Source: Thermoplasmata archaeon (GTDB lineage: Archaea > Thermoplasmatota > Thermoplasmata > Thermoplasmatales > Thermoplasmataceae). From it: DNA of 11,571 nt. The stretch lies in NCBI GenBank assembly GCA_021797385.1, contig JAJZZW010000050.1:1-11571 (forward strand), written 5' to 3'. The notes beneath the pieces are model-generated. The model saw only the letters and a list, made by a program, of their open reading frames with translations, made no database searches and was not told where the DNA came from. A program made the position numbers and the translations under genes. Below, in pieces: positions 1 through 5,849 of the stretch; positions within the stretch are counted from its first letter, which is position 1; each line of letters begins with the position of its first letter.

Positions 1-621
1 TTCGCAGGATTCCTTGCTATGATGTTTCCAACATTCCACAGATTCACCGCTCTCTCTTATCGGGCCGCTCTGGGTGATTTTCTCATAGGGACTGGCAAAC
101 TGCTAGCAGAATATAATGGGGTGGCAGGGAAATCCAACATAAGAAGGAATCTTTCAGTGCTAATAAAATACAAAGAAACCCTGAAGGCAAATGCAATAGC
201 AGCGGCTTATAAATGCAGTTATGATAAATCATCTAAACTGGCTATTCCGAATATAGTGTATACCAACGTTGGAAAACTGTTTGCCAATGAAAACTATACA
301 GAAGTAATAAAAAATATAGTTGATATAGCCGGCGGAATGGTTGCAACAATGCCCTCATATGAAGATTTTGGCAATTCCGATGAGGAAAAAATATTATTAA
401 AATTTCTCACAGCCAGAGATAAAAGCGAAACACTTGACCGGGTTAAATTATTCCAGACCCTCCGTGAATTTATATCATCCTTCGGCGCACTATACCTTGC
501 GGGCATGATTCATGCAGAGGGGTCTATAGAAGCAAGCATTTTGGAATTGAACAGGTCATATGATTATTCCGGGAGTATAGCACTTGGAAAATACGCTGCC
601 GGAATAGAAGACCATCTCTGA
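1..621 (+). CDS. AbfD/HpaB superfamily protein (4-hydroxybutyryl-CoA dehydratase-like), 3' part
   Basis: The reading frame is open from base 1, so this is the C-terminal 206 residues of a longer protein (the family is usually about 480-510 residues). Family signatures visible by eye are FHRFTALSYRAALGD at residues 12-26, AEYNG near 36-40, DIAGGMVATMPS near 108-119 and HAEGS near 171-175. These match the C-terminal half of 4-hydroxybutyryl-CoA dehydratase and the related flavin-dependent 4-hydroxyphenylacetate 3-hydroxylases. In the clostridial dehydratase the His of HR(M/F)T and a Cys seven residues later hold the [4Fe-4S] cluster. Here His13 is present but the Cys position is Tyr20, and the neighbouring Lys is Arg21. 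The protein may therefore be a cluster-less paralogue with a different reaction. Family membership is fairly sure; the substrate is not. It converges on an enoyl-CoA hydratase gene across a strip of transposon relics. Confidence 0.8.
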   Translation, partial: FAGFLAMMFPTFHRFTALSYRAALGDFLIGTGKLLAEYNGVAGKSNIRRNLSVLIKYKETLKANAIAAAYKCSYDKSSKLAIPNIVYTNVGKLFANENYTEVIKNIVDIAGGMVATMPSYEDFGNSDEEKILLKFLTARDKSETLDRVKLFQTLREFISSFGALYLAGMIHAEGSIEASILELNRSYDYSGSIALGKYAAGIEDHL

Positions 622-624
622 ATC

Positions 625-738
625 TGACATCATCACCGGGCTGAGGCATGGAGATTCCCGCTTCTACGGGACTAACTTGCCCAAGGTATTGGTTAGTTCC
701 TCCACGGGCATATATTCGGCACAGTCCGTACCTATAAG
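625..738 (-). mobile_element. IS200/IS605 right-end relic with the last codons of a decayed tnpB
   Basis: On the minus strand, 732 to 667 encodes GTDCAEYMPVEELTNTLGKL followed by VP, and a TAG stop at 666-664. The same frame then reads KRESPCLSPVMMS. This resembles the extreme C-terminus of TnpB (OrfB) proteins, which commonly carry a G-T-D-x-x-E-x-x-P-V-E segment and end in a K-(R/Q)-E-A-G-S-P-type tail. The DNA AAGCGGGAATCTCC ... GATGATGTCA is typical of the right end of archaeal IS605 elements, where the 3' end of the element RNA (omega RNA scaffold) is encoded. Upstream of codon 732 the homology stops in AT-rich DNA with a stop codon at 753-751, so the transposase gene is lost. The right end stops 3-8 bp from the stop codon of the AbfD-like gene. 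Confidence 0.6.
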
Positions 739-748
739 TTTTTTCTTT
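739..748 (+). terminator. T-rich run downstream of the AbfD-like gene
   Basis: A run of six T followed by C and three T lies about 120 bp after the stop codon of the AbfD-like gene, on its coding strand. Archaeal RNA polymerase commonly terminates at such U-rich runs. It is a weak call because the run is short and lies inside AT-rich DNA. Confidence 0.3.
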
Positions 749-770
749 ATTTATTAATTATAAGAGTTAT

Positions 771-815
771 GCTTCCATCTCCCCTATTCACGGAAGGAGA
801 CTTCTCGCTTTCAGG
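771..815 (-). mobile_element. Second, smaller IS605-type right-end relic
   Basis: The minus strand contains AAGCGAGAAGTCTCC, close to AAGCGGGAATCTCC of the neighbouring relic. A short inverted repeat follows, TCTCC at 800-796 with GGAGA at 782-778. One frame reads KREVSFRE and then a stop, like the tail of TnpB proteins. It lies in the same orientation as the first relic, 33 bp away. It could be the right end of a second element or a partial duplication of the first. No transposase sequence remains beside it. Confidence 0.45.
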
Positions 816-830
816 TTAAAATTATATTTT

Positions 831-1592
831 TTAAATGCGTTTTCCATGGCGGCCGGATCCGGCAAGAAATTTTTTCGCGCCCTCCTGTACGGCACCGCTA
901 TCAATGGTTTTTTTACCGAACTCTGCCTCTATTCTCAATCCACTGTTTAATGGTCCATATATTCCCTGAATAAGTGAATTTCTGTCATTTATTACCGTAG
1001 TCCATGGAAACGAATCTATAAGCATAGCAATTTCCAAAGCTTTTTCCATAGCCTGACCGTTTTCAGTAACATAATTTACCAGCCCCATCTGGTAAGCCTC
1101 CTCGCCAGAAATAAGCTTGCCTGTCAAAATCATGTCCAGTGCCCTTCCGGTGCCGATTATGTATGAGAGTCTCTGTGTGCCACCGTCTATAAGTGGAACA
1201 CCGAAACGTCTTTCCAGGAATCCCAGCTTTGAAGACTTCCCGGCCACACGTATATCCGCAGTCAGTGCCATTTCCAGGCCCCCTGCAACACAGTATCCCT
1301 CTATGGCAGCTATCACCGGTTTTTGGAAAACCACTCTAGTAAATCCCATGGGGCCATTTTCATTCAGCACTTCACCGCTCATTTTTTCGGCATCAGATAA
1401 ATCGGCACCGGCAGAAAAATTTCCTTTTTCCCCTGTTATAATAGCAATATGCTGTTCACCGTCTTCATTGAATTCTTTCATGGCCTTTTCCAGCATTTTT
1501 GACGTTTTATAGTTTACAGCATTTCTAACTTCAGGGCGATTTATAGATATTATCGTTATTCTGCCTTGCCTGGTTATAACTACCTCATCCAT
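831..1592 (-). CDS. Enoyl-CoA hydratase/isomerase family protein
   Basis: The 253-residue protein has the full length of a crotonase-fold enzyme. FSAGADL at 59-65 and the Gly-rich segment VAGGLEMA at 102-109 form the oxyanion hole region. Glu107 and Glu127 are exactly 20 residues apart, as are Glu144 and Glu164 of rat enoyl-CoA hydratase, so both acid/base residues are present. VPLIDGGTQRL at 132-142 is the usual signature after the second Glu. The likely reaction is reversible hydration of a trans-2-enoyl-CoA such as crotonyl-CoA in the cytoplasm. The substrate chain length cannot be read from the sequence, and a carnitinyl-CoA dehydratase-like role is possible. An ATTTAATATT box is centred 26 nt upstream of the ATG at 1592, so the transcript is probably leaderless. 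It is divergent from the thermopsin gene. Confidence 0.9.
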   Translation of the reverse strand: MDEVVITRQGRITIISINRPEVRNAVNYKTSKMLEKAMKEFNEDGEQHIAIITGEKGNFSAGADLSDAEKMSGEVLNENGPMGFTRVVFQKPVIAAIEGYCVAGGLEMALTADIRVAGKSSKLGFLERRFGVPLIDGGTQRLSYIIGTGRALDMILTGKLISGEEAYQMGLVNYVTENGQAMEKALEIAMLIDSFPWTTVINDRNSLIQGIYGPLNSGLRIEAEFGKKTIDSGAVQEGAKKFLAGSGRHGKRI

Positions 1593-1613
1593 GAAAATGG
1601 TAAGATTAAATGC

Positions 1614-1623
1614 AATATTAAAT
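1614..1623 (-). promoter_or_regulatory. TATA box for the enoyl-CoA hydratase gene
   Basis: On the minus strand this reads ATTTAATATT and is centred about 26 nt from the A of the start codon at 1592. That spacing predicts a transcript starting at or next to the ATG. Confidence 0.55.
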
Positions 1624-1632
1624 TAACTTAAT

Positions 1633-1654
1633 TGAGAGAAGTATAGATCTCTCA
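1633..1654. promoter_or_regulatory. Inverted repeat between divergent promoters (possible operator)
   Basis: Perfect 7-bp arms TGAGAGA (1633-1639) and TCTCTCA (1648-1654) are separated by 8 bp. The repeat lies between the TATA boxes of the divergent enoyl-CoA hydratase and thermopsin genes, just upstream of the thermopsin box. The position fits a regulator site, but no regulator gene is nearby. Confidence 0.35.
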
Positions 1655-1664
1655 TGGTAAACAT

Positions 1665-1671
1665 ATTTATA
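1665..1671 (+). promoter_or_regulatory. TATA box for the thermopsin gene
   Basis: ATTTATA is centred 26 nt upstream of the ATG at 1694, but only 11 nt upstream of the in-frame ATG at 1679. This supports 1694 as the true start of a leaderless message. Confidence 0.55.
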
Positions 1672-1693
1672 CCCAGATATGTTAATAAAAGCA

Positions 1694-3235
1694 ATGCTAA
1701 AATACCTATCACTGGCACTTGTACTGATACTGGTTGTGTCGATGGTATCAGTCGCCTACGCTGATTCTTCTACAGTTCAAGGCAGTAATATTGCTACGGA
1801 CGTTGTTAATCCCGGTTCATATTATAATAAAGAACCGGCACCAATGGGCATAGCGGATTACGGTATCAATTCATCCGGTGATGGTTATTATTTCAATAGC
1901 ACTTCATTTGAGGGGACTATCATTATAAGCAATTTAACCACATATAATTCATCCATAGCACAATGCCCCAGTAACGCAGGAATTCAGCTTAATTTGATTT
2001 ACCGTTTCAATCTCTACGGTGAAAATTATACATACTGGGTTCAGAATGTGGCACTGATAAATACATCCAGCAAACAGATAGCTTTAATTGATAATGTATG
2101 GAATTTCACAACAAGCAGTTCCGTGATGTATAAAAGTTCTATATCCGGAAATGGAGGAATACAGAGTTCAAAGAATGGAAATTATTACGTTTATGAGGCG
2201 AACTATGGCCAGTTTAGCGAATTCAGTTATTCTACCTTAGAGTTAAGGAGCACATCATTCATGGAGGCAGGATATCCCCATGTAAATATGCAGTATAATA
2301 CTGGAAACGGCTGGGTTACATATGACACATTAAATTTCACATTTGCCGGAAAAGTGTCCCAGAATTATGGTTTTATTGTTGATGGAAGCACATTACTTTC
2401 AAATAATCTGCCAGTTGATGCAGGTTTAATTCTTGGGGGCCCTGGTGATGGAACTCAAACTAAAGCTGTAAATGTAAACATCACAATGTTTATGCAATAC
2501 TGGAATGGCCATAATTATCAGGCTATTGAAGATGCCTATAATCACGGTTCAGATACTGCCGAAGGCACCTGCAATATAACAGAAGTTCACACATCATATG
2601 ATGGAATTCCCGCCGTTAATTTAGAGTCAGGGTCTGGGGCATTGGGAGAGCTTTATAATGTAACCAGTCTATCCATGCTGAATTTTAATGCCAGAATAGC
2701 AGCAGGATACGTTACCCTGAACGGTGCCATGTTTAATTTCACTGGAGGAGCTATAAATCTTACACTGGTACCGGGAACCTACTCATTTAAACTGTTTGCT
2801 GAATCTGGCCAGGAAATATTCCATGAGACTTATACCTTCTATGCGGATAATGTATATACACTGGAAGCAAAGCACGTGTTTATCGTTAATTTCAATGAGA
2901 CCGGGCTCGCAAATGGAATAGAATGGAATGTTGTAGTCAACGGTACAGCGATGAAATCAAGCAGTAACACCATAGTTTTTCTGCTTTCCAATGGTTCATA
3001 TAACTATGAGGTTCCTGGTGTTGCCGGATATTCAATTTCAGAAAATAATGGCACTTTCAACATCAACGGCACCTCAGAAAATATAAATGTGACTTTCTCA
3101 AAATTACCTGTAACGCCCGGGAACAGTGCGATTTCAGTTTATGATTATAAACTGATAATTACCGCGGCCATCATATCTATCGTTGCTGTCATGGCTCTTA
3201 TGGCAATTCTACCGGACAAAAAGCACGTGAAGTGA
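1694..3235 (+). CDS. Thermopsin-family (peptidase A5) secreted, membrane-anchored protease
   Basis: Residues 1-23 (MLKYLSLALVLILVVSMVSV, then AYA) form a signal peptide. A thermopsin domain follows at about 40-320, with the family landmarks APMGIADYG (49-57), YTYWVQNV (112-119) and AGLILGGPGDG (243-253). Residues 394-471 hold one extracellular repeat of the type N-x-T-G-L-x-x-G-x-x-W, ending in a Gly-x-Tyr strand. Residues 485-506 form a C-terminal membrane helix, followed by a basic tail (DKKHVK). Thermopsins are acid proteases of acidophilic archaea; this copy is probably tethered to the outer face of the membrane. Many N-x-S/T sequons suggest glycosylation. The frame also has an ATG at 1679, but the TATA box spacing and the cleaner signal peptide favour 1694. 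The gene stands alone, divergent from the hydratase. The family call is strong; the catalytic residues cannot be assigned by eye. Confidence 0.88.
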   Translation: MLKYLSLALVLILVVSMVSVAYADSSTVQGSNIATDVVNPGSYYNKEPAPMGIADYGINSSGDGYYFNSTSFEGTIIISNLTTYNSSIAQCPSNAGIQLNLIYRFNLYGENYTYWVQNVALINTSSKQIALIDNVWNFTTSSSVMYKSSISGNGGIQSSKNGNYYVYEANYGQFSEFSYSTLELRSTSFMEAGYPHVNMQYNTGNGWVTYDTLNFTFAGKVSQNYGFIVDGSTLLSNNLPVDAGLILGGPGDGTQTKAVNVNITMFMQYWNGHNYQAIEDAYNHGSDTAEGTCNITEVHTSYDGIPAVNLESGSGALGELYNVTSLSMLNFNARIAAGYVTLNGAMFNFTGGAINLTLVPGTYSFKLFAESGQEIFHETYTFYADNVYTLEAKHVFIVNFNETGLANGIEWNVVVNGTAMKSSSNTIVFLLSNGSYNYEVPGVAGYSISENNGTFNINGTSENINVTFSKLPVTPGNSAISVYDYKLIITAAIISIVAVMALMAILPDKKHVK

Positions 3236-3273
3236 AAACTTCAAAATTAATTTTTGGAATTGTTCGAGAAAAT

Positions 3274-3284
3274 TCATATATAAA
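3274..3284 (+). promoter_or_regulatory. TATA box for the SRPBCC gene
   Basis: TCATATATAAA lies about 21-26 nt upstream of the ATG at 3301, consistent with a leaderless or nearly leaderless transcript. Confidence 0.5.
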
Positions 3285-3300
3285 TTGATTATGTCAACTA

Positions 3301-3696
3301 ATGGAATTTGCTGGAGAAATAGATGTAATGTGTGATAAGAATAAAATCTGGGAACTCCTGAATGATTATAAAAGAATCCCCGAATTCTGGCATGGCACGA
3401 GAAGCATAGAGAAAACCGGGGACACTTATAAAGTACAATTTGCTTTTCCCGGAAAGGCCACAATGAAATTGGAGGAGGACAGTAATAATTTCGTATTAAC
3501 TGAAAGATACCTGAAAGGACCTTTCACCGGCACAAAGACTACCCGTCTGGAAGGAAGTAGTCCAGTAAAAATCCAATCTATATGGAATATAAAGCTATCT
3601 CCAATGCTGAGGGCCTTTTCCGGTAAATTGCAGGGCCATTTTCAGGAAGGAACTGAAGATGCGTTGCTGAGGATCAAAAACTATTTGGAATCATGA
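3301..3696 (+). CDS. SRPBCC/START-like small-ligand-binding protein
   Basis: This 131-residue protein has the pattern of the SRPBCC (polyketide cyclase / START-like) fold. A first strand EFAGEIDVMCDKNKIWELL leads into a helix with the D-Y-x-R-I-P-E-F-W motif (about 22-30). Alternating strands follow (YKVQFAFPGKATMKL, NFVLTERYL), then a long C-terminal helix with repeated hydrophobics (about 107-129). The fold makes a deep pocket for hydrophobic ligands, and members range from lipid carriers to stress proteins. No catalytic signature is visible and the ligand is unknown. The 3' end overlaps the convergent cysteine-rich reading frame by 16 bp. Confidence 0.7.
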   Translation: MEFAGEIDVMCDKNKIWELLNDYKRIPEFWHGTRSIEKTGDTYKVQFAFPGKATMKLEEDSNNFVLTERYLKGPFTGTKTTRLEGSSPVKIQSIWNIKLSPMLRAFSGKLQGHFQEGTEDALLRIKNYLES

Positions 3697-3848
3697 TTGA
3701 CATCAAACTTCAATTCATAATTATGTTTGATAAATCCCTGGCAGCAATCAAGAAATATCGTATGGCCACAGACAGGACAGGCTGATGTATGCCTGTAATT
3801 ATAACACTGGCTACATGTACATTTTTCATCCATGCAATCCTCACACAT
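3681..3848 (-). CDS. 55-residue cysteine-rich, zinc-finger-like protein
   Basis: This short gene runs from ATG at 3848-3846 to TAG at 3683-3681. The protein begins MCEDCMDEKCTCSQC and contains CPVCGH at 24-29 and a Cys-Cys pair at 35-36. In all, 9 of its 55 residues are Cys (2, 5, 10, 12, 15, 24, 27, 35, 36), with two CxxC knuckles (2/5 and 24/27) and a CxC. Such spacing is typical of zinc-ribbon or treble-clef proteins and is very unlikely by chance. A TTTAATA box is centred 24 nt upstream, matching the leaderless pattern of neighbouring genes. The role is unknown: metal-dependent nucleic-acid or protein contact, or metal/thiol handling, are possibilities. It converges on the SRPBCC gene and is divergent from the DsrE-like gene. 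Confidence 0.7.
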   Translation of the reverse strand: MCEDCMDEKCTCSQCYNYRHTSACPVCGHTIFLDCCQGFIKHNYELKFDVNHDSK

Positions 3849-3868
3849 ATTTTGTTATTATAATTAGG

Positions 3869-3875
3869 TATTAAA
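3869..3875 (-). promoter_or_regulatory. TATA box for the cysteine-rich small protein
   Basis: The minus strand reads CTTTAATAC here, with TTTAATA centred 24 nt upstream of the ATG at 3848. The spacing equals that of the other leaderless genes in the window. Confidence 0.45.
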
Positions 3876-3944
3876 GTTTATTTTATCAATTTCCGCAAAT
3901 TGAATTATACGTCAGTTTAAATTGAATATTAAATGCGTTTCAGC

Positions 3945-3954
3945 ATATATTTAT
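3945..3954 (+). promoter_or_regulatory. TATA box for the DsrE-like gene
   Basis: ATATATTTAT is centred about 26 nt upstream of the ATG at 3976. It lies downstream of, or too close to, the earlier in-frame starts (TTG at 3922, ATG at 3961), which argues against both. Confidence 0.5.
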
Positions 3955-3975
3955 GCACATATGACATGTGCAAGA

Positions 3976-4305
3976 ATGGATAAAAAAATTTTGATCATAA
4001 TACTGTCCGGAGAGAAAGACAGAGGAAAGGCAATAACGGGATTAAATCTGGCCATTCATTTGAGTTCAAGTACAAAGGTTATTTTCTTTGGAGACAGTGA
4101 AAAACTTGCAGCCTCTGGTGATGCAGAAATCACTGGCCTTATTAAACAACTGGAAAACAAGGGTTCCGTGCCTGTGGCATGCATTAATTATGCCGAAAAA
4201 AATGGCATAGGATCAGAACTAAAGGAAATGAAATTTGAATTGAAGGCAATATCATCAGTTATACAGGATTATCTAGCCCAGGACTATGTTCCTATAACAT
4301 TTTAA
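3976..4305 (+). CDS. DsrE/DsrF-like small protein
   Basis: The 109-residue protein has the layout of the DsrE superfamily. A first strand KKILIIILSGE leads to a helix (about 15-31), then strand KVIFFGDSEKL. A helix with ITGLIKQLENKG precedes strand VPVACINYAEKNGI carrying Cys69. The last helix ends in an aromatic-hydrophobic tail (DYVPITF). In this family the Cys after the fourth strand often carries sulfur or forms thiol contacts in sulfur relay, and Cys69 sits there. The start was chosen from the TATA box spacing: the frame is open further upstream, but the extra N-terminus has no family match. There are no sulfur-relay partners nearby, so the role (persulfide carrier or redox sensor) is open. 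Confidence 0.65.
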   Translation: MDKKILIIILSGEKDRGKAITGLNLAIHLSSSTKVIFFGDSEKLAASGDAEITGLIKQLENKGSVPVACINYAEKNGIGSELKEMKFELKAISSVIQDYLAQDYVPITF

Positions 4306-4310
4306 TTTAT

Positions 4311-4318
4311 TTTATATA
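4311..4318 (+). promoter_or_regulatory. Strong TATA box without an obvious gene
   Basis: TTTATATA matches the archaeal consensus very well. It predicts a start near 4340, just inside a 21-codon frame (ATG 4333 to TAA 4398) and about 100 bp before the next gene, which has its own box. It may drive a small RNA, a short peptide or a longer leader for the 4438 gene, or may be chance in AT-rich DNA. Confidence 0.3.
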
Positions 4319-4410
4319 AATCAATTCCTTACATGGGCAATAATTTCAAAATCCTCTATTCTCATGATACTGGAGTATTTTCTGAATATATTCATTAAAA
4401 TAAATATAGA

Positions 4411-4417
4411 TTAATAT
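4411..4417 (+). promoter_or_regulatory. TATA box for the two-barrel small protein
   Basis: TTAATAT is centred 24 nt upstream of the ATG at 4438, predicting a leaderless message. Confidence 0.45.
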
Positions 4418-4437
4418 CTCATTATTATCTGTTTTTC

Positions 4438-4818
4438 ATGAATGCTTCAAAATTACTGGATTATGATAATTTCCTTGATGCTTTTAAAAATGGAACACTG
4501 GACAGCATTTACCTGATAAAAACCGGTACAATGGCTTATTCCGGGCTTGTCAGGGCGGTAGACGAAGAATCTATAATTATGGATTTACCATTAAAATTTT
4601 ATTCGGGCAATAACGTAATTTATACCCCTGTTATCATCGGGAGAGAAGAAATTAATCAAATTAAGGAAATCCCTGTGGAAGGCAATGTTGCAGTGGACGT
4701 CAAAAATACCGGGCAAGTTTCTGGTGAGATCGAAAAAGCCTATTCAAACAGAATGATAATTGATAACAATGATGAAAAATTTACAGTGTACTATCAGGAC
4801 ATCATTGATATAAAATAA
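4438..4818 (+). CDS. Hypothetical protein with two Sm/SH3-like barrel segments
   Basis: No family is recognised with confidence. The 126-residue protein starts with a short amphipathic helix (about 4-18). A beta-rich segment follows at 22-79 in which SGLVRAVDEESIIMDL and a closing EEINQIKEI recall the Sm1 and Sm2 strands of LSm-type barrels. A second, shorter segment at 93-126 repeats the idea with VSGEIEKAYSNRMIIDN and a closing VYYQDIIDIK. It could be two small barrels in tandem, possibly binding RNA or protein, but this rests on strand pattern only. It has its own promoter and ends 2 bp before the stop codon of the convergent phospholipase D-like gene. Confidence 0.6.
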   Translation: MNASKLLDYDNFLDAFKNGTLDSIYLIKTGTMAYSGLVRAVDEESIIMDLPLKFYSGNNVIYTPVIIGREEINQIKEIPVEGNVAVDVKNTGQVSGEIEKAYSNRMIIDNNDEKFTVYYQDIIDIK

Positions 4819-4820
4819 TT

Positions 4821-5777
4821 TTATCTAATGGAATTCCTGGCGTTCTTCTTTCTTCCATTTTTTAAAGCATGCGATCTTGCATTCTTTATGCTCCTGGATG
4901 CTTTTCTCCAGTCGGAGGAAAATGTGTTTTTTAATTTCGATACTGAAAAAAAGCCGTTAATTACTATTCCAGTTTCCCTATTCCTATTTAAACTGGATTT
5001 CGTAAAATTTTCAGATCCTATAAATGCTTTCTTTCCAGCAATCATCTTGGCATGCATATAGAGTTTTTCCGCCGGCATATATCTCACCTTTACTCCATGT
5101 TTTTTCAACAATTTAATATTCGCAGCATCCGGTGATGAAATCGTGTCAGGAACTATGACTCTTGCCTTTCTTCCCTTATCCATGAGTGCCTGCAATATCT
5201 CTTTATCATCACCCATTTCCTCTGTTTCTATAACAATTTTCTTTTCGTTTGAAATAAACTCATTTAATGCAGATTCTGAGCCGGGGGATACAATCAGATA
5301 CTTTCTGGGCATTTCCCCTGCAACTTTCTCTTCAAAGTCAGAAATAAATATTTTTTTCAGAGCAGCTATGATTTTTCTGCTTCCCGTTACAGTAAAATAT
5401 TCCCTATTTTTAGAAAATCCTGCCTCGGTAAAATTCGGTGTACCAACCTCTGCAAATCTATCAGTCACTATGTATTTTGCATGGTCAAAAACATTCGGTT
5501 TCTCAAATCTCTCAGGTGCAATTTTAATCCTTGCACCTGTTTTTTTCAGGTCATCTATTTCTGCATGTGTACCATCATCTCCATTTATACCATATGGCCG
5601 CCCATCCACCATCAATCTTACGTCAAGTTTTTTCTTCACAGCTTCACTTACAGCTTTCAGTATTCTCTGGTCATCAAGCAGATAAGAATTTATATAAACA
5701 AAATGTCTTGACCTATTTATTATGCGAATCAATGGTTTTATCCCGTCCCTTGGTTCAATATATATTCTGTATGCCAT
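4821..5777 (-). CDS. Phospholipase D superfamily protein with a degenerate second HKD motif
   Basis: The 318-residue protein has the two-lobe layout of the PLD / cardiolipin synthase / Nuc superfamily. The first motif is intact: H99-A-K101-Y-I-V-T-D106, followed by VGTPNFTEAG (111-120). The second reads H242-A-K244-M-I-A-G-K-K-A, followed by FIGSENFTKSS (252-262). The Asp expected five residues after the Lys is Lys249, as if two residues of a HAKMI-x-x-D-G-K motif were deleted. His242 and Lys244 remain. The last 30 residues are very basic (Arg/Lys-rich), suggesting contact with nucleic acid or acidic lipids. There is no signal peptide or membrane helix, so it is cytoplasmic. Possible activities are phosphodiesterase or nuclease; the exact substrate cannot be told. 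An AT-rich TATA-like box lies about 25 nt upstream of the ATG. Confidence 0.85.
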   Translation of the reverse strand: MAYRIYIEPRDGIKPLIRIINRSRHFVYINSYLLDDQRILKAVSEAVKKKLDVRLMVDGRPYGINGDDGTHAEIDDLKKTGARIKIAPERFEKPNVFDHAKYIVTDRFAEVGTPNFTEAGFSKNREYFTVTGSRKIIAALKKIFISDFEEKVAGEMPRKYLIVSPGSESALNEFISNEKKIVIETEEMGDDKEILQALMDKGRKARVIVPDTISSPDAANIKLLKKHGVKVRYMPAEKLYMHAKMIAGKKAFIGSENFTKSSLNRNRETGIVINGFFSVSKLKNTFSSDWRKASRSIKNARSHALKNGRKKNARNSIR

Positions 5778-5798
5778 ATGTCTGCTATGGAAATACGC

Positions 5799-5810
5799 TT
5801 TAATTAATAT
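5799..5810 (-). promoter_or_regulatory. TATA-like box for the phospholipase D-like gene
   Basis: The minus strand reads ATATTAATTAAA about 22-33 nt upstream of the ATG at 5777, inside the 72-bp gap between this gene and the upstream surface-protein gene. This suggests the two are not obligatorily co-transcribed. Confidence 0.4.
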
Positions 5811-5849
5811 TTGCTTTATTTTTAAAGGAATACAAGAAAATTTATAGAG

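Noticed and set aside
71..111. Shine-Dalgarno and start for the first gene near base 19 (ATG ATG)
   Set aside because: The frame is open to base 1 and the preceding codons fit the family, so these are internal Met codons of a gene cut by the window edge.
1117..1512. 131-codon open frame on the plus strand inside the enoyl-CoA hydratase gene
   Set aside because: Antisense shadow of a well-supported crotonase-family gene; its product has no recognisable motif and no promoter at leaderless spacing.
5143..5685. 180-codon open frame on the plus strand inside the phospholipase D-like gene
   Set aside because: Antisense shadow; low-complexity hydrophobic and Ser-rich product, while the minus strand has a clear HKD motif.
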